64,000 nt of DNA from Gammaproteobacteria bacterium. Its GTDB lineage: Bacteria; Pseudomonadota; Gammaproteobacteria; Enterobacterales; Permianibacteraceae. Where the stretch lies: the NCBI GenBank assembly GCA_016182845.1, contig JACPFT010000023.1, positions 1 through 64,000 of the forward strand. Direction: 5' to 3'. The notes under the pieces are model-generated. The model was not told the origin of the DNA. It did no database searches and saw nothing but the letters and a program-made list of their open reading frames with translations. The stretch's first letter is position 1, and each line of letters begins with the position of its first letter. Made by a program: the position numbers and the translations under genes. Shown one piece after another: positions 17,598 through 26,261 of this stretch.

Positions 17598-19751
17598 TCA
17601 TTGGGCTTCCCCCAATGGTTTCGGCTTGACCGGTTCCGGCAGGGAAATCGTCTGCAAGCGCTCTCCCAAGGCCCGCGTCAAGGCCTCCCCGTGGCCATCG
17701 GACTGGATCACGTAAGGCACAATCATGATGACAAGTTCGGTCTTGTTGTTGGATTTGCCGCTGGACTTGAACAAGTGGCCCAGAAGCGGTATGTCCTTGA
17801 GCAAGGGCACGCCGCCGTCCGAGTTCGTGATGCGGCTGGACATCAAACCGCCGAGCAGAATGGAGCCGCCGTCCCGCAGGCTTAGGCTGGTTTTCACGGA
17901 CCGATTGAAGATGGACGGAGTCCCCGCTGTGGCATCGTCCGCGAGCGGCAAGGCATCGCTCACTTCCTGGTTGACCTCAAGATCGATGCGATCGTCGGAA
18001 TAGACGGTCGGTTTGACGTTAAGAATAATGCCTGTCTTCCGGTATTGAATGGACTGGAGCAGATTCGAATTGCCGCTGGTCTGTTGGGCGGAGGTCGTCT
18101 GCGCGGTAATGGTAGGCACCTCAGTTCCCACATCGATACTGGCTTCGTCACCACTCTTTACCATGAGACGCGGAGTCGACAGGATGCTTACACGCTTGTC
18201 TTGGGCGAAGGCCTTGAGTTGGGCGCGGCTACTGCCTGCCACGTCGAGGATATAGCTCAAACCCGAGAAAGCTGCGCTGGAGTTGGAGCCCCCCGAACCG
18301 CCTGTCGTAGGGACCCAGGGATTGACTGGTAATTTCCCCGAGGTCAGGGAGTCGTCGAAACGCCCGTGAGACCCCTTGGCCAACCAACTGACGCCGAATT
18401 CTTCACTGTCATCCAAGGTGACTTCGGCGATGGTGACTTCGATCAAGACTTGGCGTATCGACTTGTCCATTTGCCGAATCAGAGGCTGCAAGCGTTCCCA
18501 TTCGCTGGGATCACCTTGAAAAATCAAGGCATTACGCGGTGCATCCACTAACAGCCGCCCTCCAGCGCCCAACACCGATGCGGCCCCGCCGCCGGCGGAG
18601 CCCACCGCTCCCGGAGCCGATGGCTTGTTGCTGGCGTTCTTTGCCGCATCGGCAACGCCGCCCGACAGACCGGTCAAGGTCCGAGCCAAGTCATCGGCCT
18701 TGGTGTTTTGCACCTGATAATAATAGAGCGCGGCCTTTCCGCCGGTAGCCGCCGGCTTGTCAAGGCTCGATGCCCATTCCGACACATGACTCAGCAATGT
18801 CCGGTCTCCCGCAAAGACCAGCACCATATTCGTCGCGGCAACAGGCAGGACGATGGTACTCGTACCCGGCTGAACGGACGTGCTCGCACCATAGCCTTCG
18901 GCGGACAAGACCTCGGCAAGGCGCTTAGCCATCTCATCGGCGGAAATAAAGGCCGGCTCCAAGCGCAGGCTGAACCGGCCACGCATGAAAGGACGATCCA
19001 AAACGCGGATTGCTTCCACCACCTGAGCGACATCTGCAGGCTTTCCGGTGAGGACGAGTCCGTTGCGATTGATGTCCTCGGCAACCTGAACACCGCTGCT
19101 GCCGAAGGCCGTTCGCAGCCAACCGGCAACGTCAATAGCACGCACCGATTCCAGTTCCACCAACTGAAACACAGGGCGGTGGCTGATCGGAACATCCGGC
19201 AGTGCCCTGCCACTGATGACCAATGGAGGTTCAGTGCCTCCGGCCGTGGCCGCCGGACTGAAGCGCACGAGGTCCCCCTCCCAGCTGGAGGCGACGCCAT
19301 AAGACTGCAGCACGCGCGTGGCGAGAGCGTATAGATTAGCTGGGGCCTGGGGCTGAGAAACACGCAAGGTAACCAGATCGCTCTTGTTGGCCAGGGCCGG
19401 ATCCAGCTGGAAGCTAAGCTTGAGGAGGTTACCAAATACTTCATTGATGAAGGCCGGCAAGGCCAGGTTCTCGACGTTGGCCGCGATGGGCTCGCCCGCC
19501 AACTCCGGTTTCGCATTCGCGAGTCCGAGACCGGCCACGGCAGGTCCGGAATGCGGAAGTTGCGGACCTGCAGCCTGTTTCAGCGACTGGCGCTCCTGCC
19601 CGGCACCTTGACCGACTCGAACGGCCTCGCCAGTCGGGGCCACACGAAAGGCGGGTAGACTCCCCTGCACCTCCAACTTGCCTGGGTCTGCGGCACAAGC
19701 ACATAACAGCGCGGCTGTCAGCATGGGAAAGGCTAGACGTATGGACATCAT
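17598..19751 (-). CDS. gspD: type II secretion secretin
   Basis: A 717-residue outer-membrane secretin. The signal peptide ends in a lipobox-like LLCAC (Cys ~19), so it may be a lipoprotein that needs no pilotin. N0/N1-type periplasmic domains (residues ~85-360) are followed by a Gly/Ala/Ser-rich linker. The secretin core carries VPTITAQTT, the ILLGGLMSSR block and the GVPLLKDIPLLGHLF signature near the C-terminus. It forms the outer-membrane exit channel. Its start overlaps gspC by ATGA. It is last in the secretion operon and is followed by the putative substrate gene. Confidence 0.92.
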   Translation of the reverse strand: MMSIRLAFPMLTAALLCACAADPGKLEVQGSLPAFRVAPTGEAVRVGQGAGQERQSLKQAAGPQLPHSGPAVAGLGLANAKPELAGEPIAANVENLALPAFINEVFGNLLKLSFQLDPALANKSDLVTLRVSQPQAPANLYALATRVLQSYGVASSWEGDLVRFSPAATAGGTEPPLVISGRALPDVPISHRPVFQLVELESVRAIDVAGWLRTAFGSSGVQVAEDINRNGLVLTGKPADVAQVVEAIRVLDRPFMRGRFSLRLEPAFISADEMAKRLAEVLSAEGYGASTSVQPGTSTIVLPVAATNMVLVFAGDRTLLSHVSEWASSLDKPAATGGKAALYYYQVQNTKADDLARTLTGLSGGVADAAKNASNKPSAPGAVGSAGGGAASVLGAGGRLLVDAPRNALIFQGDPSEWERLQPLIRQMDKSIRQVLIEVTIAEVTLDDSEEFGVSWLAKGSHGRFDDSLTSGKLPVNPWVPTTGGSGGSNSSAAFSGLSYILDVAGSSRAQLKAFAQDKRVSILSTPRLMVKSGDEASIDVGTEVPTITAQTTSAQQTSGNSNLLQSIQYRKTGIILNVKPTVYSDDRIDLEVNQEVSDALPLADDATAGTPSIFNRSVKTSLSLRDGGSILLGGLMSSRITNSDGGVPLLKDIPLLGHLFKSSGKSNNKTELVIMIVPYVIQSDGHGEALTRALGERLQTISLPEPVKPKPLGEAQ

Positions 19752-20275
19752 TGTTCTTCGTTACTCTCTAGGGTCGCGGCGGGAGAACACTCGGCACCGG
19801 ATGGGGCCTTGGCGCTTCCGGCTTGCCGGCTCGTGTATAAGGCAATCTGCTGTGCGCATGTGCCATCCTCGACAAGAATGCGATCCGCCATCACTTCCAT
19901 CAAACGCCTCCCATCGGGCAACAGTTCACCGCGCGCGATGTGACGAATGGCTGAATCCCCCGGCAAGCTTATGATGGCAACCGGAGTTGGCGAAGAAACG
20001 ATCCCCACCAGGCGCCAGCGTGACGAGCCCTCGGTTTCGGCTCTTGCCCCTTGGGCGGCGGGGCTGCTTCCCCAGCCTTTCCAAGAGCGCAAGGCCCGGT
20101 AGTCGGCTTCAACATAGCTAGTCAGCCCCCCTGCCTGCGGGGGCTCCCATGCTTGCTCTTCGCTCGGGGACGGATTGACCAGAGGCCCCAGGACCAAGGC
20201 ATAACCAAGAATGCCACTCACCACCGGCAGCACCGCAATGAGACCGACATGACGAAGCCAATAGGCCCCGTTCAT
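19748..20275 (-). CDS. gspC: GspC-like inner-membrane component of type II secretion
   Basis: A 175-residue single-pass protein: cytoplasmic stub, transmembrane helix at ~10-32, proline-rich linker, then the homology-region domain (WRLVGIVSSPTPVAIISLPG ... LPDGRRLMEVMADRILVE) that contacts the secretin N0 domain. There is no PDZ or coiled-coil domain after it, so it is shorter than the classical GspC (about 270). Position between gspM and gspD, with ATGA overlaps on both sides, supports the call. GspC/P-type naming is provisional. Confidence 0.75.
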   Translation of the reverse strand: MNGAYWLRHVGLIAVLPVVSGILGYALVLGPLVNPSPSEEQAWEPPQAGGLTSYVEADYRALRSWKGWGSSPAAQGARAETEGSSRWRLVGIVSSPTPVAIISLPGDSAIRHIARGELLPDGRRLMEVMADRILVEDGTCAQQIALYTSRQAGSAKAPSGAECSPAATLESNEEQ

Positions 20276-20856
20276 GCACCCTCTCCATCGGCCTTCTCGG
20301 CCGTATACAACACTTCAAGACCGATACTGAAACTCGCGTTATCCCCTACGCTCATGCGAAGGCTTTGTACTATGGTCAGGGGTTTATGAGCCTCGATTTG
20401 TTGCAGTAGCGCCAAAACCTTTAGCGGAGCCAAGCCACCGCGCATTGTCGCCGGAACGCGCCAAAGTCCCGGGTTCTTCTCATCGGCGATCGGATTGGCG
20501 ATCTGCAATTGTACGCGTTCGCCGTGAGGCGCCAGCAAGCCTCGTAGCCATGATTGGACCTGCGCTTGAGCCAAACCGACCGACTGCGCGCGGCCCAGCT
20601 CCGCTTGCAAAGACATATGCATCGCCTTCGCGGCCTTAGACCGCTCCAGCCATTGGCTTTGCCCGGACAGACGGAGCATCTTCTCCGCACGAACCTGCTC
20701 GGCTGTGAGCGCCTTGTATGCGGCGATGCGAGCATCATGTAGAACCAGCCAGAGATAGAGGCACACGACACCGGCAATGAGCCACACCCCTAAGCGTAAC
20801 CGGGCATTTGCATGCCATTCTTGGCTCAACGCAGGCCACGCCGCCGCCAGACTCAT
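20272..20856 (-). CDS. gspM: GspM-like inner-membrane platform protein
   Basis: A 194-residue bitopic protein with one transmembrane helix at about residues 22-42, a coiled-coil stretch and a small ferredoxin-like periplasmic domain, the GspM/PilO layout. Sequence identity to known GspM is hard to judge by eye, so the name relies mostly on size, topology and its place between gspL and gspC with ATGA overlaps at both ends. It should dimerise with GspL and stabilise the assembly platform. Confidence 0.72.
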   Translation of the reverse strand: MSLAAAWPALSQEWHANARLRLGVWLIAGVVCLYLWLVLHDARIAAYKALTAEQVRAEKMLRLSGQSQWLERSKAAKAMHMSLQAELGRAQSVGLAQAQVQSWLRGLLAPHGERVQLQIANPIADEKNPGLWRVPATMRGGLAPLKVLALLQQIEAHKPLTIVQSLRMSVGDNASFSIGLEVLYTAEKADGEGA

Positions 20857-21926
20857 GACAAATCCCCCACCGCTTCGGGCTTTAGCGTCGCTCTAACCAG
20901 CATGTCGTTGCCGGTCAGGGTCACCGAAACCTCCACGAAATCACCCGACTGCTCCAAGGTACGCACCAGGGCTTCCGGGTCCAGATCCGCGGTATGGAGT
21001 AGGACTTCCAAACGATCGCGAGACACAAGCTGCCATTGCCGTATTTCCCAGCCCTCCTCGGGCATTGCCTTGCGAAACCGGGCAAACAGGCTCAAAGGTC
21101 CAAGTGGGGCGCGCAATGACCTCAGCTCCTTAATCGCACGCGCGTTGGACTCGGCCTGTTCTCTGGCCTCTAGTATGCGTTGAAGTCCTGCATCCTGAAG
21201 CGCCATGCTGCCGGCTATCTCGTCCAGTGTTATCGAGACGCGCCAAAGCGCCGCAAGCTCGTAGACAAACGCAGCAAGGACGATACTGCACGCGGCCGAC
21301 ACCAGTTCGCGCCGATAGACTTGCAACCACCCGCGCCAGTCGCTGGCGCGCAAACGCGACCAGGGTTCGTCCGAATAAGCCAGGGACACGGTGACGGGCA
21401 GCACGCTAACCGTGCGCTCACCGACCTGACGTAGCCATGCGTTCCACTCTTCCAACGACGGAAGCTGCCCCCACCATGTTGAAGCGCGCAGCACTCCGCC
21501 CTTCCAGTGGCGCCCTTCAAAGCCATTCGGCAAAGCCATCAGCTGCGGGAACGTGGCATGGCGCTGGCCCCAAAAGAGTGACTCCGGCAAGTGCCGAACA
21601 CGACCGCCGTGCGTCGGCAAACTCAGCCCAAGTTCCTGCGCAGTATGTGCTGACCAGAACCAGAGCATCGCCCACCCCTCATGCCAAACCACGTAGTAGT
21701 CAGGGTCCGGGAACGGAGCCCAACGGCGCAGACCGGTTTCTATATATGCCTTGCGCTTGGAATTGGGTACCGACGTGCAATCGACAGCCATGTAGATGCA
21801 GCACGCCCTGGGGAGCAAGCACTCAACATATGCGCCACCGGCGCGCAGCAGCTCAACCCCGTCCAGGCTTAGTCGGTAGCGCGTCGGTAAAAATTTTCGC
21901 TGAAGGCTTGAGAGCAGGGGCGGCAT
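20853..21926 (-). CDS. gspL: GspL-like assembly platform protein
   Basis: 357 residues from the ATG at 21926. The cytoplasmic N-terminal ~200 residues would bind GspE. A transmembrane helix (SAACSIVLAAFVYELAALW) sits near residue 210-235, followed by a coiled coil and a small periplasmic domain like PilN/GspL. Its first 74 bases overlap the end of gspK, an unusually long overlap, though the family expects about this length. Position in the operon is the usual K-L-M order. Confidence 0.78.
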   Translation of the reverse strand: MPPLLSSLQRKFLPTRYRLSLDGVELLRAGGAYVECLLPRACCIYMAVDCTSVPNSKRKAYIETGLRRWAPFPDPDYYVVWHEGWAMLWFWSAHTAQELGLSLPTHGGRVRHLPESLFWGQRHATFPQLMALPNGFEGRHWKGGVLRASTWWGQLPSLEEWNAWLRQVGERTVSVLPVTVSLAYSDEPWSRLRASDWRGWLQVYRRELVSAACSIVLAAFVYELAALWRVSITLDEIAGSMALQDAGLQRILEAREQAESNARAIKELRSLRAPLGPLSLFARFRKAMPEEGWEIRQWQLVSRDRLEVLLHTADLDPEALVRTLEQSGDFVEVSVTLTGNDMLVRATLKPEAVGDLS

Positions 21927-22956
21927 CAAGGGTACCGGGTCGGCTGATGGCAGCCTCGTATTCTATACGCCAAGGTTTGCCGCCGTCATCTAAAGGCGTC
22001 AACGTCCAGTAAAGCAACTCGGCAGAACCACCCGATTCGGACCAAAGCAGGGCCGTTCCCGATGAGTCAGGGTAGAACAAGGCATTTTCCGGGTCGACCG
22101 GCGCGATCCCGGCGACACGTGCAAAATCGCCCACATTCATGAACGGTGTAACCGAACGTACCGCCTGCACACGCGCCACGGATTGCGCGTTCATGCCCGG
22201 CATGACCAAGAGCGCAGCACTCGTCGCCGTATTGAGATTCAAGGTAGGTGCGCGGGCCAGGCTCAGTGTTTGCACCAAGCTCAAATCATCGAGATCGGCC
22301 AGGTATTTTTCCCAGCCCATTACACGGCGCAGTTCAAAGGGGGACCGTAGCGGCCGGTTGCTAGGCGGCGCCCTCTTCGCCTCATGATAGTCTTTCGCTT
22401 CAGCACCTTGGAGCCTGTGCAGATCGTCGGCGTCCTGGTAATCCAATAACTTGGCTTCCAAACCGGCAACCGCGCCGACAGGAATACCAAGCCGTGAGTA
22501 CCAGCCCTGGCGTAGCGCAGGCAGCATCCAGTTAAGACTCAACAGGCCGCGGGCATCCTGCAGGGCAAAACGCGTGGCACCAAAGCCGCGGTAGATGGAA
22601 CTGTCCAGCCGCAACTCGTTGCCGACTGGCAGGAAGCTAGTCCCGTCCTCCTCGCCAGCCAGTTGCACACGCTCGTCGGCGGAGTAACGCATCTGTTCAT
22701 CGACGGTCAAGCCGGCGTAGGTCATGCGCTGAGAGCCGAGCAAATAGAACAACGTGGCCCTCGTACTCTGTCTGTCGAGTAAGTCCTGCGATTGCTGCTC
22801 GCGCGCAGCCTGTTCTGCCAGGGCCCGATCGGTGAGCATCGCAATAGCCGAGCCCAGAAGCATAAGCACGACAATGAAGCCCAAGACCAACAACAGAATA
22901 TAACCCTGGGGCCTGCCGGCCAGACGGATACCTAGATAGGGCTTCACTCGGTTCAA
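21853..22956 (-). CDS. gspK: minor pseudopilin GspK
   Basis: A 367-residue large pseudopilin. The short leader ends RPQG before a hydrophobic helix (YILLLVLGFIVVLMLLGSAI) that lacks Glu at mature position 5, as is normal for GspK, the tip subunit. The alpha domain includes a helix-hairpin-helix-like segment (LNLNTATSAALLVMPGM). It starts with an ATGA overlap on gspJ. With GspI and GspJ it should form the tip complex that starts the pseudopilus. Confidence 0.9.
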   Translation of the reverse strand: MNRVKPYLGIRLAGRPQGYILLLVLGFIVVLMLLGSAIAMLTDRALAEQAAREQQSQDLLDRQSTRATLFYLLGSQRMTYAGLTVDEQMRYSADERVQLAGEEDGTSFLPVGNELRLDSSIYRGFGATRFALQDARGLLSLNWMLPALRQGWYSRLGIPVGAVAGLEAKLLDYQDADDLHRLQGAEAKDYHEAKRAPPSNRPLRSPFELRRVMGWEKYLADLDDLSLVQTLSLARAPTLNLNTATSAALLVMPGMNAQSVARVQAVRSVTPFMNVGDFARVAGIAPVDPENALFYPDSSGTALLWSESGGSAELLYWTLTPLDDGGKPWRIEYEAAISRPGTLDAAPALKPSAKIFTDALPTKPGRG

Positions 22957-23570
22957 TCCCCCTGCTCAATTTCGATGGGCGTGAAGGGCTGGGGATCACG
23001 CGGGCCGCCGATACTCATGCCAAGCTGCAAGCGGGGACTGCCCGGTTCATCAAGCAAGAGCACCATTTCCGGTAACTGCGAGTACAAGCCCTTGGCAGGA
23101 GGCCAGCGTTCGTGCGTCTTTCCCTCCGCATCCAAGTAGGCAAAGTATGGTTCTTGCATTTCCAGAAACGGCAAGGCGAAGCGTCCCCTCCCTTCCTGTT
23201 CGTAAGCCATAAACGTTTCTCCATCGCCTGGGGCCTGCACACTCCAGGCGATAAGATCTCCGCCGCCACCGATGCCCATCAGAGCGTTGCCACTCACACC
23301 GCGAAATCCGTGTGCATCGCCTTCGAACGGTGACTTGGCATCGGCGACCAGACCCGCCACGGAAACGCGCATCCAAGACTCCAACATGCCGCCTTCCCGG
23401 AGAACTTGGGTCTTTTCTTCGACACGCTCGACGGCGATACGATAGTTTCCCAGCATCTGGTACAACAGGCTGGTCGTGAGCGCGGTCAATAGCAACATGA
23501 CCAAACTCTCCATCAGGGTGAAGCCCTGATTGGTCGTCGGCAGGGCAGCGCCATTTCTCATAGGGTTCAC
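22953..23570 (-). CDS. gspJ: minor pseudopilin GspJ
   Basis: A 205-residue type II pseudopilin with prepilin peptidase site NQG/FTLMESLVMLLLTAL (Glu5 present), followed by a beta-rich globular domain. The start overlaps the gspI stop by ATGA. It belongs to the I-J-K tip complex. The prepilin peptidase itself (GspO/PilD) is not in the window and must be supplied from elsewhere. Confidence 0.88.
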   Translation of the reverse strand: MNPMRNGAALPTTNQGFTLMESLVMLLLTALTTSLLYQMLGNYRIAVERVEEKTQVLREGGMLESWMRVSVAGLVADAKSPFEGDAHGFRGVSGNALMGIGGGGDLIAWSVQAPGDGETFMAYEQEGRGRFALPFLEMQEPYFAYLDAEGKTHERWPPAKGLYSQLPEMVLLLDEPGSPRLQLGMSIGGPRDPQPFTPIEIEQGD

Positions 23571-24001
23571 TCGCTCACATGCCGAGGCTGACGATGGCCC
23601 AACTGGCGAACGGTGAATCGGTCGGATGACACGGAGTCGCGGAAGATCTCTATATCCAATTCATACAGACCCAAATCAAACAAGCTGATTCCGCCTGTTT
23701 GAAAACGCCCCGGCTTGATCGGCTCCAGTAGCTTTGCCCGCCAACGCAGTTGCAAGTCCCCGAGCTGAATCTCGCCGTTAGGCTGACGCATGGGATTCAG
23801 GTTGCGCACCCATGACATCGCATTAGCCCTGTCGCGAAGCACAAGTTGGCGCTCCTGGATTTTCAGCAGGCTTCGGAGATTGTTGCCCTGCCACGCATAC
23901 AGGGAAACCGCCGTCATGCTGAAAATCACCATGGCGACAATGGCTTCCAATAAGGTAAACCCCGAGTCTCGGGTGGGTATTCGTGCTGAGTTACTGACCA
24001 T
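23567..24001 (-). CDS. gspI: minor pseudopilin GspI
   Basis: 144 residues from the ATG at 24001. The 72 further codons upstream in the open frame lie over gspH and are rejected, because the prepilin leader must be short. Cleavage site RDSG/FTLLEAIVAMVIFSM has Glu5. The C-terminal domain is small. It overlaps gspH by 11 bases and gspJ by 4. Confidence 0.88.
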   Translation of the reverse strand: MVSNSARIPTRDSGFTLLEAIVAMVIFSMTAVSLYAWQGNNLRSLLKIQERQLVLRDRANAMSWVRNLNPMRQPNGEIQLGDLQLRWRAKLLEPIKPGRFQTGGISLFDLGLYELDIEIFRDSVSSDRFTVRQLGHRQPRHVSE

Positions 24002-24401
24002 GAATAACGGTACGGCACAACGGCGCCTGAACTTCAATCTGATGCGTCCTCTCGTCGACGGTGAATGCGAAGCGACCGGGCTCGCATACACCGTTCGCCT
24101 GCACGCGGAAAGGCGTGATGACCTGCACCTGCCAATCGGAGGGAAGGCTACCCAGTAGTTGCCTGGCCTGCTTTTCGGATGCGAAATGGAAGCCATGGCC
24201 ACGCGAGTAGGCTTCAAAGGGGAGGTGACGGATCTGATCCGCCACGTCTCGAATCATACTGGACTCGCGCCAAACCCGAATCTGCGTCCAGATACGCGGA
24301 CCGACGACCCCGGACATGAGCCCGAGTATGACTAGTACCACCAACATTTCCAGCAGGGTGTAACCCCTGGCCAGGTTATTTGGAGGGTAAATAACCGACA
24401 T
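23991..24401 (-). CDS. gspH: minor pseudopilin GspH
   Basis: 136 residues from the ATG at 24401, chosen so that the leader (MSVIYPPNNLARG) is of prepilin length. The longer frame overlaps gspG. The cleavage site is ARG/YTLLEMLVVLVILGL, with Tyr rather than Phe at mature position 1. The GspH domain probably joins the pseudopilus shaft to the tip. Overlaps gspG by 26 bases. Confidence 0.85.
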   Translation of the reverse strand: MSVIYPPNNLARGYTLLEMLVVLVILGLMSGVVGPRIWTQIRVWRESSMIRDVADQIRHLPFEAYSRGHGFHFASEKQARQLLGSLPSDWQVQVITPFRVQANGVCEPGRFAFTVDERTHQIEVQAPLCRTVIHGQ

Positions 24402-24825
24402 CGGCGTTGATCCCCTCTCCTCCCGGCTGAGCATCCGCCCCCAGGGAGTATAAGGTGAAAGACTGCTCGGCACTTGCCGCTGGAGAATACTGGTAGGGAT
24501 TGCTCCAAGGATCCAGCGGCAAGTCTTCTTCCAGGTAGGGCCCAGCCCAACGCTTCGCCAGTGCCTCGTCGCTTGGGCGCTTGCTCAACAACGCGAGGCC
24601 CTCGTCGGCCGACGGAAAGCGCCCCAAATCCAAGCGCATCGTTTGCAAGGCTCCTTTCAGCATCTTAATTTGGGTTTCGGCCGCTTGAACCTTTGCTTTG
24701 TCCGCCTGCCCGAACAAGCGCGGCCCCACCAAGCCCATGATCAGGCCGATGATGACCAGCACCACGATCATTTCCAGCAGGGTAAAACCGCGCTCCGCAC
24801 CGCGGAGGGGTCTGATACGTTTCAT
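24376..24825 (-). CDS. gspG: major pseudopilin GspG
   Basis: 149 residues from the ATG at 24825. Prepilin site ERG/FTLLEMIVVLVIIGL, long N-terminal helix, then the GspG globular domain with LPLDPWSNPYQY and the C-terminal acidic loop LGADAQPGGEGINADVGY, which in the family binds calcium. It builds the pseudopilus shaft. It is separated from gspF by 238 bases containing a large hairpin, the one sizeable gap in the operon. Confidence 0.93.
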   Translation of the reverse strand: MKRIRPLRGAERGFTLLEMIVVLVIIGLIMGLVGPRLFGQADKAKVQAAETQIKMLKGALQTMRLDLGRFPSADEGLALLSKRPSDEALAKRWAGPYLEEDLPLDPWSNPYQYSPAASAEQSFTLYSLGADAQPGGEGINADVGYLPSK

Positions 24826-24944
24826 TGCTACACTCCAAATCAAAAACTCGAATTAGCGGGACTGATTATGCATGCCGCCGTGTGGGCGTTTGCAAACGGC
24901 CCCCCATACTTCGCACCTGAGAATCCTACGCTTCTTGCGGCGTC

Positions 24945-25023
24945 TTTTTGCCCTGCCCATCTTTGCGCAACATCGCCACAACTACGGCTATGGCGATGTT
25001 GCGCGCCTCGAACTGGGCAAAAA
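24945..25023. repeat. large hairpin between gspF and gspG
   Basis: A perfect 14-base inverted repeat (24965-24978 with 24991-25004, GCGCAACATCGCCA) with a 12-base loop. It is enclosed by an outer TTTTTGCCC/GGGCAAAAA pair at 24945 and 25023. No credible gene crosses it. It could be an attenuator or processing site tuning gspG against gspEF, or a mobile palindromic repeat. Confidence 0.75.
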
Positions 25024-25063
25024 TCCATCAGTCCTTACCTGGCACTGTATCGGGTATGGGGCA

Positions 25064-26260
25064 TTAGATAGCCAGATCATTCGCACTGGTGATCGCCAGC
25101 ACCACCCCCAGAATGATTGTGCCTACCACCGAGCCGATCAGTAGGATTGCCAGGGGTTCGATGACGATGAGCAAACGCTGCATGCGTGTGCGACCCGATT
25201 CGTCATATAACCTGGCCAGGGAGGCGAGCATGGCTGGTAATTCGCCAGATTTCTCGCCGATGCGAATGAGATTGTACCCGGTCGCAGTCAACGCATCTTC
25301 GTCCTCCAAGGCATCCGCCAGGGACCTCCCGCCACGCACAGCCTTGCTCACCTCGCCAAGGCGCAGTCTTCGCTGTGGCAAGCGCACTCCCTGCTGCGCC
25401 AACTCCAGTGCGCGCATCAGGCTGACCCGATTGCCCAGCATGGCGCCAAGCACCTTGGCCCAACGGGCCGTATCCGCCTCGACCAGCCATTCCCCAAGGA
25501 GTGGCCAATGGCTCATTCGATCGAAAACCGCCAAACGCCAAGGCTCGTGGCGGAAGGCCTTGAAAGCCACAATCCCCATGAGTGCCACAGCACCCAACAA
25601 CCAAAGCCCATGCTCATTGCTCCAAGTCCCGCCCGCCAGCACGGCGTAGGCCAACCAGGGCAATTGTTCCGCCTTGTTGAGTAGCGAAGCGAACTTGGGT
25701 ACCACGAAGGTGAACATCAAGAGCACGGCGCCGATACCGGCCAGCACGAGAATGCTCGGATAGATCAATGCGTTGCGTATTTCGGTTCTGAGCTTGTGTT
25801 CATATTCCATTTGCGCGACGGCGTCAGCCAGCGCCCCCCCCAGCTTACCCGTCAGCTCGCCCGCACGAACCAATTGCACGAGGTAATCGGGGATACTAAG
25901 CCCTGACAAACCCAATGTGTCGGAAAATGCCTGTCCGCGACGCAGGCCGGCTCCCATCTGCTCGAACGCGGAAACCAGCGTAGGGTGATGAGCCGACAAG
26001 CTTTGGGCATTCACCGCATCGGCGATGGTGACCCCGGAGTGCAGCATGGTGGCCAATTCATGGAAGGCCAGAATCAGATCGCTGGACTGCATGCGCCGCT
26101 TGTGTTGGCGGACACGAAGCTGCGCCGAAGCAACGCTCAGGACCCGTAATCCCTTGTGTTCAAGCTGACGGCATGCTGCGCGCTCATCGTGCGCGCGTAA
26201 CTCGCCGTTCAATACTTGCCCTTCGGCGTTTATCGCCTCATATGTGAACCGCCGCATCAT
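25064..26260 (-). CDS. gspF: type II secretion inner-membrane platform protein GspF
   Basis: A 398-residue polytopic protein with two repeated T2SSF domains and three transmembrane helices (about residues 170-195, 220-240, 370-395). FHELATMLHSGVTI, RTEIRNALIYPSILV and the C-terminal EPLAILLIGSVVGTIILGV are family hallmarks. The start is one base after the gspE stop. An eight-G run lies in its coding strand at 25834-25841. It couples the ATPase GspE to pseudopilus assembly. Confidence 0.93.
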   Translation of the reverse strand: MMRRFTYEAINAEGQVLNGELRAHDERAACRQLEHKGLRVLSVASAQLRVRQHKRRMQSSDLILAFHELATMLHSGVTIADAVNAQSLSAHHPTLVSAFEQMGAGLRRGQAFSDTLGLSGLSIPDYLVQLVRAGELTGKLGGALADAVAQMEYEHKLRTEIRNALIYPSILVLAGIGAVLLMFTFVVPKFASLLNKAEQLPWLAYAVLAGGTWSNEHGLWLLGAVALMGIVAFKAFRHEPWRLAVFDRMSHWPLLGEWLVEADTARWAKVLGAMLGNRVSLMRALELAQQGVRLPQRRLRLGEVSKAVRGGRSLADALEDEDALTATGYNLIRIGEKSGELPAMLASLARLYDESGRTRMQRLLIVIEPLAILLIGSVVGTIILGVVLAITSANDLAI

Positions 26261-26261
26261 G

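Noticed and set aside
24840-25144. Small open frames across the gspF-gspG gap
   Set aside because: They translate a palindrome and show no family or ribosome site.
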